The notes beneath the pieces were generated by a model. That model was not told where the DNA came from and searched no databases. It saw only the letters and a program-made list of their open reading frames with translations. Shown piece by piece: positions 10,772 through 24,751 of a DNA stretch of 64,000 bases. Source of the stretch: Pontederia crassipes (taxonomy: Eukaryota; Streptophyta; Magnoliopsida; Commelinales; Pontederiaceae); NCBI GenBank assembly GCA_030549335.1, contig CM060195.1:50191975-50255974 (forward strand), read 5' to 3'. The stretch's first letter is position 1; every line of letters begins with the position of its first letter. A program made the position numbers and the translations under genes.

Positions 10772-12893
10772 CTACAAGATTTCAACAAATGGTGGTGCAT
10801 CTTCCCTCGGTCCTAAAAGAGAGCGATACATGTACAACTTCTCCACTGTTTCACTATCGGCTTTGGCAGAGTCTCCAATCACTTCCACCACCAAGTGAGG
10901 CAGTCGCTGAGCCACCTCTTTGCAACCACCAAGAGTGAGCTTGCACGAAGACATCCACAAGAACCTCATGTTGTAGAAATGATGAATCCCAGATAGCAAA
11001 CCTGCGTCCCCAAAAGGACTGTCTCTGATCTCAAGCTTCCGCAACATTGGACACCCTTCGAGCACATACTTCAAACTTAAGTCTGAATTGCCTGCAAAGG
11101 CAACTGAAAGGGTCCTCACCAACTTCCCATACCTCCCAATGTACTCGAATGCCTTATCAGTTAGAAGGCCTGAAACAGCAAGCCTTGTAAGCTTCTTACA
11201 GTTCATAACAATAGCTCCAAATCCTTCATCCATAGGCTCCCTAGTGATGCGATCCGGACGGCGAATTCCCATGATGCAAAGGCGGAACACTACGAGTTCC
11301 TTGCAACTATTGGACATGGAGACAACTGCAGCATTAGTCATCCGTTGGCAAAAGTATAGAATTGAACGTAGCTTTGGACAGCCCTCCGATATGGCAATGA
11401 GACCGATATCAGATACAGAGCCCTCAGACTCAGCAGAAGTATCAAAAGGGAACACCCTCAGCTCACGGAGGTCCTTGCATGCTGCAGCTACTGCTTGGAG
11501 TCCCTCGTCGCCCACTGTGTCTAGGACCTGAGAAAACTCTGGCATAAGTCCAACCGACAAAAATAAATCTGACTGAATATCTTAAATCAGTTAGGAGGAG
11601 GAAATTAATACCCAGAAGTTCTGCAGATTACAACATTGACGGATAACAGGTTTAAGGTGCTCAGCATTGATCTCGGCATAGCTCAAGTTCAGGGAGATGA
11701 GGTTGTGACAGACAGGATACACAGCAGGGAGATATTGTGGAACGACAGCCCGAAATCCGGATAGGCAAACTAGTGACTTGGTGGCAACGAAGGCGGACCT
11801 TAAGTCTGCTACATCCACGTCTCCCATTCCGGGGGCTTCGTCGAGCGCCCGGAAGGAACCAGTACCCAGATGCGTCAGCTGTGGCGCCCGTGCCATTAGG
11901 CGGTGGAGCTGCTCAACAGAGATATGTTCGTTAATTCGCAGTCGTCGAAGGGAAGGGGAGCGGGCCACCAGCGCTTCCAAAGACTCAAAGTTCACGGGCC
12001 ACATAATGCTTTCGAAAACTAGCGACTCCAAACATGTCTTGGTCGCCGGAAACTTGGAAATCCAATCCACAGTCATGTCGTCGTCCTCTTCACCCACATC
12101 ATTCTCAATCAGATCCAACACTCTGAGCTGCCTGTAAAGAGAAACCGGACAACCATCAATTCCGCTCAAAAACCAAATCTTTGCAATTCGCGATCATACG
12201 TCTGAGAGGTTTTCGTTTCAAACATGAGTCAAAGATCTAAAGGAAGAAGATCATATGGTAGAGTACGTACTTGCAGTGCTCGGCGATGCAGGCGAGACCG
12301 GAGGTGCCGAAGCCATCGCAGCAGATGAGGGTGAGGTCTCGCAGCGACGGGCAGGCGCGAGCAAGGAAGGCGAGGTCGGCGTCAGAGACCGTCATCCTCT
12401 TCACGCAGACACGCTCGAGCCAGGGGTAGGCGCGGGCGACGGCGGCGAGCCACGGCGTGAAGAAGGCGCCCCACGAATCCGGGACGAGGTTGAAGTCCGC
12501 GAACCGGGGCTTCCCCTTGAGGACGAGCGACCGGATGCAGCGGAAGCGCTCGACGGCGCGCGCCGGCGCGACGGCGTAGCAGTTGCCGACGAAGAGCTCC
12601 CGCCGGGTCTGCGCCTCCGCGCGGCACCAGGAGCGACACACCAGGGACGCCGAGTTCCGGTCCCGGCGGCACGTCAGGAACTGGAGGACGTTCTCGAGGA
12701 CGTTCTCCAGTATCCGATCGGAGAAGGGCGGCGGAGGGTCGGACGCTCTCGTCCACCCGGCGGCGCCGCCGCTGCAGGAGCCTGCTCCGGAGCAGCACCG
12801 GGACTCCGCGGCCGACGATGATCCCTCGCCGAGATCCGGCGACCATCTCTTGTTCGCTTCAGTTTTGCCCTTATCATCGTCGTCCTCCGACAT
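10772..12893 (-). CDS. AFB5: Auxin signaling F-box protein, AFB4/AFB5 type (three exons)
   Basis: Auxin co-receptor subunit of an SCF E3 ligase. It binds auxin together with Aux/IAA proteins in the nucleus and targets them for ubiquitination. Exons 12893-12271, 12131-11612 and 11527-10772 join in frame with GT-AG borders (gtacgt...ttacag and gtatta...ctcag) to give 632 residues plus stop, close to the family's roughly 620. Residues 1-55 are an acidic, Ser-rich extension starting MSEDDDD, typical of the AFB4/5 clade and not of TIR1/AFB1-3. The F-box is about 56-97 ([24 protein letters not shown]). The leucine-rich repeats follow, with the conserved FIGNCYA-like ([10 protein letters not shown]), [28 protein letters not shown] and LSVAFAG segments. 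The protein ends APPFVEIL, as AFB5 proteins do. Exon 1 is very GC-rich and exons 2-3 less so. The choice between AFB4 and AFB5 cannot be made here. Confidence 0.95.
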
Positions 12894-12975
12894 AGAAAAG
12901 AGTCTCCTTGCTGCCTTTGCTCCGCTCCTTCCTTCCCTAGTGACCAGTTTGAGATGGAGATGGAGCTAAGTACAC

Positions 12976-12982
12976 ATATATA
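12976..12982 (-). promoter_or_regulatory. Possible TATA box of the AFB gene
   Basis: TATATAT on the minus strand, about 85 nt upstream of the ATG at 12893, followed by GA-rich DNA further upstream (13030-13110). The spacing would give a 5' UTR of about 50 nt. AFB genes often have longer leaders, so a more distal start is possible. Confidence 0.35.
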
Positions 12983-13638
12983 GTTCAAGATGGGATCTTT
13001 GAGGCAAAATAAAGAGGAAAGGAACGGAGAAGTGGAGGAGAACAAGATGGACTGAGGAGGAGGTAGAGGAGGAGGAGATGTGAAGGAGAGAGAGAGAGAG
13101 AGGGCAAGGGCAAAGGTTAGGAAGAGGGAGGAAGAGTTGTGGGTGTCATGGATGCTGATCGCTGAAGGGCTTGTGGGAGAGAGATTGAGGGGCTGGTGTT
13201 TTTTATTTATTTGCTTATGAAATTAATATATAAAATAAATAATTCCTATCTTAAATATTTAATTTACACAAGCATCGCTTAATGTATCAAGATACTTCTC
13301 GTCATTACATCGATAGATGATTCGGGTGAATTTTTTTTAAAAGAAAATAAATAATAGGATTTCCACGAGGGAAAAAAACATAATTCAAACTTCTAATTTC
13401 TAAAGAACAATTGTTTATAAAAATGACTTGTATATCTATTGGGGTTTAAGAGTAGAATTTCGAAATTCGAGTACAAAACGCTATGAGCTTTAGTTAAACA
13501 CGAAAAAAAATAAGAAATCACGATCTGAAACGTCACGTTTCTATCAAAAACTTTAGTTAGAAATTTTACTTCCGGTCAAAACGTCACATGACGCTATCTT
13601 GATAATTAAAGTTCTCGCTTCCTAAGTTTTCGTTGGCT
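12983..13638. other. AFB upstream region
   Basis: A purine-rich block with (GA)n near 13088-13102, then AT-rich DNA up to the foldback element. No gene seen. Confidence 0.4.
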
Positions 13639-14982
13639 TTGTTTGGATTCTCATTAGTTCATGAGGAACTAATCAATTTGATAAAAAAATTAGATTAATT
13701 GTTGAATGAAAAATGTGATGATAAAAATTTAAAAAGTTGATTTAATAAATAAATTTTAGTAGGTGTTTGGATAAAAAAAAATAAGAATTAATAATATAAT
13801 TTATTATTTTATGAGGTATAAATTTATAGTAAATTAAAATATTATCTCTTTATATAGTTGAAATAACAATTTATGAAAAATATTTATTTATATTATCATT
13901 TATCATTTAAGAAAAAAAATTATAATTTATTATTTTCATATGTTATTAATATTATAATTTACGAAAAATATTTATATTAAGTTAAAGAATTTTTTTACAA
14001 GTTGAATGATAATATATTAATAAATAAATATTATAATTGATTATTATTTAAGATAATATAAAGTTATTTTACTGAATAATATATACATTAAATAGTAATT
14101 AATGATATTTTACTTCCTAAAATATAATAAATAATTGAAAGAAAAAATTTAAAAAAAAAATCTGAAGTTCTCGCTTCCAACAAAAACTTAAAAAAATTCT
14201 TCTAGAAGCGAGAACCTTTTATTCTCGCGCGAAAGAGAATCTCGATCACGTCACATATAGTGTTTGCAAGTTCTACTAGCCAAACACAGTCATTAAAAAT
14301 AACATTCTTTGTTTTGCTTTCAATTATTTATTATATTTTAATTAAAAAAGTATTATCAATTATGATTTAATGTTAATATATTTATTAAAATATTTTAAAA
14401 TTATCTTAAATAATAATTAATTATAATATTTATTTATTAATATATTATCCTCCAACTTATAAAAGAATTATTTAATTCAATATAAATACAACAACAACAA
14501 CAAAGCTTTATCCCACTAGGTGGGGTCGGCTACATGGATCATACGACGCCATTCCGCTCTATTAGTAACCAAACCTTTCGGTAAATTATTCAGAAAAGTA
14601 TAATATATTTAATTCTATATTGCATAAATTCTAATATTAATAACATATAAAATAATTTAGTCAAAATCAATATTAATATATTATGACACAACTTGTTTTT
14701 ATTAATTTTAAGTTAATAATTAGGTATAATATTTTTATGCCAATAAATATTATTTTAAATAAATAAATACATAACATTTTTATTGACTATAAATTTATAC
14801 CTCGTAAAATAATAAATCATATATTTTAGTTCTTATTTTTTATTCAAATATCCATTAAAATTTATCTATCAAATCAACAAATTCTCATTATTATATTTTC
14901 GTTCAAATACCAAAATTAAACTTTTCTATAATGAAATAGTTCTCAAAAAGTAATAAGAATTTAAAAGTTCTCATCCTAAATT
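13639..14982. mobile_element. Long inverted-repeat (foldback-like) non-autonomous DNA element
   Basis: The left part (13639 to about 14165) is closely matched by the reverse complement of the right part (about 14300-14982). Examples: tatgaggtataaatttatag at 13811-13830 against the complement of ctataaatttatacctcgta at 14788-14807, and tattaataaataaatattat against its complement near 14430-14450. The arms are AT-rich and flank a GC-richer centre of about 130 nt (near 14165-14290) with CTCGCTTCC/AGAAGCGAG and CTCGCGCGAAAGAG motifs and the end-like sequence ctagccaaacac. No coding capacity. The right arm is split by an RTE-tail insertion. The superfamily is not determined. Confidence 0.65.
14484..14605 (-). 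mobile_element. RTE-type LINE 3'-end fragment (copy 4) in the foldback arm
   Basis: A reverse-complement copy, 122 nt. Near-perfect 15-bp direct repeats tatttaattcaatat (14469-14483) and tatttaattctatat (14606-14620) flank it. Removing it restores the match to the left arm. The 5' end extends further than in other copies (reads FLNNLPKGLVTNRAEWRRM on the minus strand). Confidence 0.75.
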
Positions 14983-17150
14983 TAATCAATATTTTATATT
15001 AAAATAATTTCTCAAACAATATTATTAATAAAAATGAAATTTTATAAATTAATTATTATGCATACGATGCATATAAGAATGATCATAAATTATATCATAA
15101 TTTTCATTTGTATACACTAATCTAGAGAGAGGATGCTGCCACCCTCCATCTCTCTATTTTCTACACCGAGAAGAGAGATGGATGGCAAAGGAGGCTCCTT
15201 AATTCGATAACTTAGTTTTAATATTATCATTCTTTTTTATTTTTTATTTTTCAATTTTTATATAGTTTCTATTATTTTATTTTTTGAACTTAACATGAAT
15301 GAAAAATTAAATATTAACATGAACATCATGTCAATAATTTATCGATAAATTAGATAGTGAGAATAATTATGGGTATAATATCATGAAAATTGAATAACTT
15401 TTTAGTTTTTTTCTGTCGAGACTCGATGTTTAGAACTACTAACACTATTCGGACGAGAATGATATAGATAAATTCTGACCAAAGCGATAACACTAAAATT
15501 CGAATATGAAGCTATTAACTTTAAATTCCGATCTTGTGACACAATTCTACTATTCGATTATGCAATTAATGACTTTTTAGTTATAAAATAAATTTCTACG
15601 ACCGTATTAAAAATAAATGTAAAATTAGACTGTCCCTTTTCAAAATATACTCCTCCGACTCCAACCACATTATCACAAAAAAAAATTGGGATGGAGTGAA
15701 TAACAATTCCTCACCATTTATACAAACATTTCGAATTTGAATTTTTGTGAATATAAAAAATTTTCGTCATGAATCTCACCTATCATAAGGATGAGCCGAA
15801 ACTCTAACTCATGATCAATGCGCGTGACATGTTAGTACCCGATCCGTGTGTCACTTTCCGAACACTTGGGTAAAAAAGAAATTCCACACTGGTTGATGTC
15901 TTAGTTGATCACACAATTATTTATTGTCCGAGAGCTATGATCTTTTTTGTTCTCACTGCACTCTGTCCATCTTCAGACTCCACACTGTTGTCTGTGCCCC
16001 ATGGCGTTGGGATTCTTCCGCTCCCCTCCTCCCACACCGCAATGTCCAAAGGAACAACGCCTTTGCCCAAACTCTCGTGCTCGCCAAATGAGTCAAATTA
16101 ATACCTCTCCCTTTTTTTTTTTCCTTTTTCTTTTCTTTCTTATATATGTTCTTCAAGGAACTAATTGACTTCCAGTTTCCATGTTATGACTCGTGAGTTC
16201 CAATGTGTGTGATGTTATTTTCCCTCATGGAAATAACATATCATTTATCAAGAGGGGGAGCTTTACTAATAGATTTTTCTTTTTTATATTTTGGGTGTGT
16301 GTGGGCGTGGTAGAGAAGCTACTAATGTCCAAAACAACAGCTATTCTTACTTGGCTTGTCCTTTTGTTTGTCAGATAGCATCCCACTTGAAGTTGAAAGT
16401 TTTCTTTTCCATGTATCATCCAGCATCTCTCTCTATCCCCAATCTAGTACAAGACTTGGATTGTGGATCTGCTTCGAGATCTTGAAAAGATGTGGCATTT
16501 GTTTGGTCTTTAACTTGATGTCTCTTGAACTTTCTTCCTTTGAGATTTATAGAATTCGGTAACGATACATTCTCTCATCGGAGCTCAATCTACTTGGCCA
16601 CAAGGAAAATAGATGAATCATGAGCTGTAAATTGCTGCAGTTCATCCTCCATCATTCATCTTTAGCCTACTCAAGGAAAAGAGGCCTTTGAGTTGATCAA
16701 TCTTTGAAATCTTGTCATCTGATGTATTGTCTTGGATCTCTATGACCTTTCACAGACAACAAGAGTCATCTTCTAAAGACAAATTCTTATGCACAAATTC
16801 TTCACGTGTCAAGAGTTTATCAGATGGTGCATGCTCTTTTTTTTCCCTGTTCCATCTGTAGTCTTTTACAATTCCAAAATTTGTTGACTAGCGCATAGTT
16901 TTCTGTGACAGTGAAGAATACATCACAGATCTTAATCTCTGCCAAAGTTTCATTTATGGAATGATATGTTCTTTCTCTCTTTTTAATAAGCTGGTGAACA
17001 TATTCTTCTGCTGGTGATGTATACTCTCACTGTTGGCAGCACCATCCCTTTTTTTCCCATGCATATCCTCTTGTTCAATGTTTTTGTGGCAACCCTCTGG
17101 TTGGATGCCAATTTTCCTGAAAGAGATGCAAACCTTCTTTTCAACAGGAG

Positions 17151-17287
17151 TAGTGGAATTTGAGCTTAGGATGGGGTCTTTTCTGAATTCCAATCTCGGC
17201 TTCAATATGTCACACAACAGAAGTGATAGTGGAATTGAGCTTAGGATGAGGTCTTTTCTGAATTCCAATCTCGGCTTCAATGTGTCA
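17151..17287. repeat. Tandem duplication, period about 76 bp
   Basis: Copies at 17151-17212 and 17227-17287 share tagtggaatt, gagcttaggatg, ggtcttttctgaattccaat and ctcggcttcaat. The minus-strand frame over them repeats the motif LKPRLEFRKDxILSS twice. No gene is recognised around it. Confidence 0.7.
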
Positions 17288-20200
17288 CGCAGATGCTCCT
17301 TTTTGTGCTGGCTAAGGTGCTTGATTGCTGAAACATGAATGTTTTAACATAGGCAAATATTTGGCAGTGGCCACTCATGGTCCTCCTGTTCTTGCTGGGA
17401 TGCAGGTGGTAAGATCAAAAACAAATTTAGGTGGAAAGGGGCAACATATTGCAGATTTCACTTAAAAACGTCACTTCAGAAAACAAAAGCAGCATTTTTT
17501 TTATTGGAATCCTGTGGTGAATTCTTTCATAATGAGAATACAAAAGGCCAAATTTTTTTTCCAGTGGTGTGGTGATGAGTTTAGTGAGCACCAAACCAAT
17601 TTGGACATGCCGAAGTCTGGTCATGTCTGCAAGCAGATCAGGTATCCAAAAGATAAAGGCACTTAGATTCACCTTTTGTTTTTCTTTAACTACTCTCTTT
17701 TGAATTCCACACCTTGTTATCCCCGTAACTTTTCTCCTTTATTTTACTATCTCTTCTGCACATAAAATACTGCAAGTTGTTGTAAAGCTGATTGCTAGAT
17801 TGGTATTTGGCCATTCTGCAAACTTCATTTTTTTTATCAAGGTTCAGGTCTAAGTAAAATTTTCGGTGTCCGAGATTATTAGCGTCCGACTAATTCAAAG
17901 TCGAAAAGATAGAATAATAATGGCTTATTCCTTAGTATGACTCCAAAACTTGAATTCAGAACTATACTAGCACCCCTCGAGCAATTGAGACTCAACCCCA
18001 TAAATTGATTCTGCAAACTTCATTTGAGTCCATCTTCTTTCACCATTTATTTTCTCTCTTTTTGTTCTTCTTTTCGATAAGTCGGCATCCACTACTATAC
18101 AGCACCAGTTTGCATCTGTCCTGTCTTGCTTGTTCAGTCTCTTTGCTAAGTGACGAGTTTCCTGGGTCACAAAATCTGAAAGAAAAAGAAGGAAAATTAA
18201 TGTTGCAATACCTTAATATTCTTGTGTCTTGCTATCACAATTGTTGATTACAAAATTGCGACTTGCCAATCATATGAACAGCCTCACTGGTTTGATTGAG
18301 GAAGATGGTTTTGGACCATGGGAGATGTACAACTGTTTGCTTGAAAGCCATGTAGGTGGAATTCATTTGCTATCTTAGCGTTGGACAAAGCTGACTGTCA
18401 TGTCAAAATAATTAAGTTTGGGAAAAAAAAGCTTTAAAGTTATAACAAAGCAAGACGTTACCACAATTAACTGATTCGTCATATAAAAATTAAGCAATTG
18501 TCAAAGGGACGGAAGAAAGTGACCCGTGGAAAAGTACCAACTTTGGATCTACTAAAATCTTATACATTTAAAAAAAGTTCCCTTTTATAAAGTCAACAAA
18601 TACAGGGGAGTAATGGAACACTTCTCTTAGTTTAATTATCATATTATTTATTTGGAGTCTGCTTGCAACGCATGGTGATTCAGTGTTGCAGAATCATGGA
18701 AGATGAGAGGGACAAGCGCATTCAAGAGGCCACGGTTACAGTCCCGTTGTAGATGCCAAAGATTAGATCATATGGCGAAAACAATCTTCCCACGTATAAG
18801 GACTTGGAAAGAGATGTCAGGAGAGTGCCAAAAGGGTCCACAAGATGACCACAATTGTGGCTACTTGTAACATGGTCCTTAAAATCTTTCTGCCACAACA
18901 CTTGTGGCTCTGAGGAAGCTCCAAGCTTTTAATCCTCTGTTGAGATGCAGGTAAATTGACTACACCACCACCTGGAATTAATTTCGTGTTTCTTCATTCA
19001 GATGGATTGCCTGTCAGAAGTGCCCCTCATTAACTGAGGCAAAGAGTAAGATCTTCTGCATGTTGGTCTCTTTCAGATGATCACATGAAGATGAGCAGTA
19101 CTGAATTATTGTCAACTGCATTTATGCATTTCCAAGAACAACTAATACATAGACTTCAGATGCACTTTCTGGTTTGTGATCTTGTGCAAGTAGCTGAATC
19201 ATTGAAGACAGTTAAGAACTCAGGATGGAATACAGATCATGGGCATCAAATTGCCAGGACGGTGCATAAGTCTGGATGACAAATCAAGATGCTGTGGGGA
19301 GTATAGCTGATGGTGTGTATCTGAGTGTCCTATGCAAACTTTTGGCAGGATTCTACTACAGCGCTGCAATTTGATACTCTCTCGGTCTCCCCCCTCATGC
19401 ACCAAAAAAATTACTAATTATGACAATTAGCAGCAAACAACTTGCTTTCCTCCTTTGAGACGTACCCCTGCAGGTAACATGGATACACGCTCATTTCTTT
19501 AGTGCCCACTCTGCCCACTCCCTGCATGATTTATACAGCTGTGGAAGAATTAATCTTTCTCTTGAGCTAAGTGATGAGCATTATTCTAAACCTCCCCACG
19601 AGCCAATCAATGGCACAGGGGTTCATGCAACTTAATTAAATGCTCTCAACTTTGCTGTATGTATCAGACACTAAATTATTCACGAGGCTCTCCCTGCTCC
19701 ATGCCTGTGACGAAGACTTCCAACTTGGAAGCAGTGCAAATGGCAGACCTTTCTCAGCTACTAATTTGGCACAGGGGAGGACGCCGCCCTGAACGCCATT
19801 ATGTTTTTTTTTTTTTTTCTTCCTCTCAGAGGCGTCCCCACTGCTTCATGAATGATTGAGAGTGGAGCCATCACCAGAACGACCCCTGCAACTTTTGGTG
19901 TGCAGTTTTTATTCAAGTATCATGGTAGGCATACGACAAACAACATGGAGGGCGATGGCACACACACACACACACAAAATGGATTGACAGATCCCATTGA
20001 CGTGATCCTGCAAAGACGCCATTTTTATGCTGTGGATATGTCAAAGGGAAAGCAGATGGGCCTTTGATTGGATGCCTCGACCTCGCACATCTCAACCATT
20101 ACACTAAAGAACAAATATTATATGATTTCTGTGTGTCTATGTGATGAATTGAGAACTTTTTTCTTTTTCTATAGAGTGCCTTTGCCTTATTATTCATTGA

Positions 20201-23200
20201 TTTGGTTTGGTGCTCCTTGATGGCCTTTAAATTGTGAAGAACCAATTGCCTTTTCTGGGAGGATATCCCTCTGATCTATGGCTTCTATCTCAGCAGATTT
20301 GTTCACTGTTCCTTGGCCAGAAGTGAGAGTGGCCGGCTGATCCTGGCAACCAAGATGTGTGCAATATACAATAGGAGTGCAAGTGCCAGCATGGTCTATT
20401 ATCCACTTATTTAATTCACTTAAAAGTTGGCATTCTTTTATATTATAATTAGCATTTGTTTTAATTCACTTATTTAATCGGTTTCCTAACAATATCTTTA
20501 GACCTCGTACTCGTTTGTTATTTTTCATAACATTGGATAACGTATTATTTATTATCTCAACTCTTAAAAAAAAAGCAAAGGATGTATTTAGGATAAAATG
20601 AGCTTTAAAATAAAATAAACTAAACTAAACTAAACTGCGTAAAGGTGGATATTGCACACCTTATCTGATGTGTACTTGATATGCATGAAAAATGATGTGT
20701 CATTTCATTATTTAATAGTATTTTAGAAATTTATTGGATTCAAATTTAAAATTTTCTCATTAGATTTTGAAGTTTATCTTTTAAAGTTAAGTTTTACTTA
20801 AGCTTATTTTGATTTGACCTACAAACACAGAGAGATTTCAGGCCAAAAGAAATATCAATCTAACTAGAAAACGAAATTGGGACGAATTTCAAAATTCATG
20901 ACTGGTGAAAATAAAGTCGACTCATCCATAATCATGAGCCTAATACTTAGAATGCGTCAAAAAAAACTTATGGGTGTAAATTTCTAGTTCTTGGGCATGA
21001 ACAAAAAATGCCATGGCCATGAATCACATTTTGATCATGAGTCTGTGTTTTTTTTAGAGAAAATTTTATCCAAATTCAAATGAAATTCAGTTCTTTGCAC
21101 AACCAAAAGATATAAAAAAAACATGAGAGCATCTATAAAAGTCATCCTTAGAGTATTATTTTGAAAGACACAGGCTTAAAAAAGAAGCTTTGAGAGCTCT
21201 ATAGTGAAACTCTATGAATACTGTAGTTAGCTTTGATTTTGCATTTCATAGATATTGACTAGTTCTTTTTTATGATCATCCTATTTGAGTCATACTTATG
21301 TGTTAATTGTTTGTGTCACGTTATTTTCAATCATTAATACCTTGCGTGCCATGAATCATCTTTCTCATGATTAAACGTGTTGTTCAATCTAGAGTTGTGA
21401 TTACTTAGAGACATCCAAGATCATCATGCAATCGACTAATAATAAGGTTCGAACAGTTTTTCTTTTTGAAAAGAATATAAATTCTCTATTACAGAAAATA
21501 AATAATAAAAAATTAAGTAAAAGATCATCAAATAAGGATAGAAGAATAATTTACGGCCTTCAGAACCTCTAGACGATCGTGCAACCCAATTGATGAGTTG
21601 TTGAACGATTTTTCTCTTTCGGGTGATTTTCGGGCTTCAAAATTTTTTGTGCGCAAATTCTCAGGCCACCCAAGCACATATTTTTTGTCTCATAGGGCTT
21701 CTAATTATAGCTTCTAGGTGTTTCAAGGATTTTGATAAAGTTTCGATTTGATTGAGAGTTTTCTTATGTCAAAATAATAAAAATTTGAAATAGATTGGAC
21801 TTTAAAATCATCCAAAACTTTTTAAATTTGAGTAAATATATTTCCAAATGATTTCTGGGACTTAGGATAAAGTTTGAAATTGATTTATAATTGAAATTCT
21901 TAAGAAAAGTCGAAGAAATCTCGAAATTCAACTTCGTAACGGCCTAAATATGGCTTTTCACGACCCATAAAGGTGATTTCAAGACTCGCAGTGTCTAAAT
22001 CGGAGTAAAAGTGTGGTTTTAACCATCCGTAACATTTTGAACATGGCTCGTAACTCGGACAAGTTTTTCGCATGAAACTGAGCATTTAACAGGCCGTTAC
22101 GACAGCTTCTCCGGCCCTATCACGGTCCGTGACATAACGTTTACGCCCCTGTGATAGCGAAATTTCAACCTTAGCTTCATTATTTTTCACTTTCTGACTC
22201 CGTTTTAACTTTGATTTTATTGTAATTTTCTTTCGCAATTCAATTTTCTTATTTTTTGCAATAAAATATTATTTTTATTTTTATAAAATTAAAGCAAATA
22301 AGGTCATAAATTGATGCATGCTATATGAAAATGAATCGAAATATGATTAAACGTGTGACTAATTATATGTTGTATTTTGTGTGCATTATGACACTATTTG
22401 GCAAAAATGAAACTTGAGAATTTAAGTTCTTGGAACTTAATGATGTGACATCGAAATTCTCACTCTGGCATTTGGCAAAAAATGGAACGACGTTCTCATC
22501 GTGGAGAACTTTTGCAGGAAGCACGACGAGAAGTTCTAAGTTCTTGCATGTGACAAGAACTTTTTTGGCGGAACTAACGCGTTGATTGGAACGAAAGTTT
22601 CCGTGGGATCCACGAGAATTTTGTACGTGTTTGGGAGAATTCTTGGAAGTTCTGGCTGCAAATCCCTATCCAAACACAACCCATATATTGTCTTATAAAC
22701 TATCAAGTTATTTGCATAATGACACCTCTATTATCAGTTCATTGCTATGAATGGTCTATGCTATTTCTATTGATTCATGCCTCTTACATTTCTCACTTTT
22801 CTATTTAGCATTAATATAACGTTAGTCAATGATACTTTTGTAATAAGGGTGAAACTAAAAGTACACCCAAAGATTATGGTTCTCCATATCACTATGTCAT
22901 CAAGTCAACTCTTATGTTTATGATATATTAAGGTAAGCTTAACATCTCCCCAAAGTCATATGTATTTTAGTATTTTCTGCTTAATGTAATTAAGCATCCT
23001 AATTTTATCATCTTTATCTTGCATGTGGGATGACTATCCACACTATTCAAATCTTTTGGTGCCTCGTGACCCTTCGAATGTCACACACTCAAATGCCCTA
23101 TTAAGTACCTAAATCCTTACATACAAGCGAACAACAGTACCTCCAAAATCTGGAGTAATTAACTTATCAAAGTTACATGATGTATCAAAATATAATAGAA

Positions 23201-23730
23201 TTTCATCTTCACAATTGAAAAGAATGAAACCAAACTAATAGAACAGTAAAGTGGGTCTTTTCCTCCTTGTTATTGCCTCCTACAATCTTTCATAATTCAA
23301 TTTCCACTTTTTTTTAAGTTATCTTCGTTCTTTTTATAGTCATCCCCCATCAGTTCAAGTATCCAACTTTTCATGAAGAAGATTTCATTCATGATAAGAT
23401 GGATTAGAGGTCTCACATACTATCATCCTTAAATTATTTATTAGCCTTCAATTTGTCAATTATTTTTTTACCGTTTAAATCAAATGGGCCCATGGATTGT
23501 CTTTGAAATTTTGTAATTTTTTCAAGAAAACAAACAAAGGTACTTTATTCTTCTAAAGAAAATCCAACTTTGATGTATAAAATCTTTTAAGAAAAACAAA
23601 TGTAAAAAGTTTCACCAACAGGTAGGAAGCCCCTTCCAAAGCAACGCCAGACACAATCTTAACCTCTTGTTATACTTCAAAGGTATAAAATAATTCGAGT
23701 TGTGTTTTTCGAGCACGAACGAAGTATTTT

Positions 23731-23734
<4 letters not shown>

Positions 23735-23777
<43 letters not shown>
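23735..23777. repeat. (AT)n microsatellite
   Basis: About 43 nt of uninterrupted AT dinucleotides. Confidence 0.95.
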
Positions 23778-23778
<1 letters not shown>

Positions 23779-24751
23779 TTCTAAAATTTTGATCTAATAA
23801 TTCTCATAATATTCATATTTTTAAAATACCCTTAAAAATTGATAAATTTACTATGTATATCATTGTGAGATGATTAGGAGGATATAAACATCAGTCGTAT
23901 ATATAATATCGGTGAATGACAACTTCAACTAGAAGCCATAGTGGGTCATATCATAAGTCCTAAGTCACTAAATTGAGTTAACTCAGGTCACCGAATTAAG
24001 TTTTTAGTGAATTCGACTAAACTTGTTTTTCACACTGCTTTAAAATCAGAAAGAAGCATAAATCTTAACAAAAGTAGAATAGCGATTGAAAATAGATAAG
24101 ATAAAAAAAATTATTAGTATTAGTATTTTTAGGTCAAAACCGTCGACAATTGAGCTAGTGGAGTTCACTCCTAAGGTCCTAAACTCAGCTAAGAAACTAT
24201 AAATTAATGGACCGGAGAATGAGGCTACTTAAATATTAGAATTAACATTGTTCCGAAAAAATTTAGGAACTTGGGCTCAAATTTTCTATATGCTCTGCTG
24301 AGGTCTTGTTTACAACCAGGAGAATAGAGATGCATTTTGTCGTCTTCTAAATAATTTTTGTGTCCAGTCATTTCATTATCCGAACATTGTTTCTGAACCG
24401 CTATAAAAGACAATTGTTTTATACAATTATTTGTTGAAACTTTTACTCTTAAAATGCAAAACAGAGAGTAATAATTCTTCATTAAGTTGGAGAGTCAATT
24501 GATGAATTGGCTCATGGATTTGTGACATATGACAAGGAGCAGATGGAAAAATAATATGTGCATTTATCTTTTTTATATATAGAAATATCTGGCTTTGATT
24601 ACATTGTTTTAACTTGATTTATGTATCCTCATTAAGGCCAACTATCCGGTCAAAACAATATACCTCTTGCCGGTATTGCATGTGAGAGCTAAAGATACTG
24701 CACCAAGTGTTGTAAATAGATGTTAACATCAAACAATCATGTTTGTCGCCA

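Larger units (their letters stand above)
14983..24730. other. Long gene-poor intergenic region
   Basis: About 9.7 kb without a supportable gene. Open frames are short and resemble nothing known. Visible structures are a 76-bp tandem duplication (17151-17287), a GC-richer patch with a perfect inverted repeat (22385-22680) and an (AT)n run (23735-23777). The rest is AT-rich spacer, probably old decayed elements. Confidence 0.5.

Noticed and set aside
12255-12821. Long plus-strand open frame (188 codons) over AFB exon 1
   Set aside because: It is the antisense shadow of a GC-rich coding exon; the minus frame matches the AFB family across its full length.
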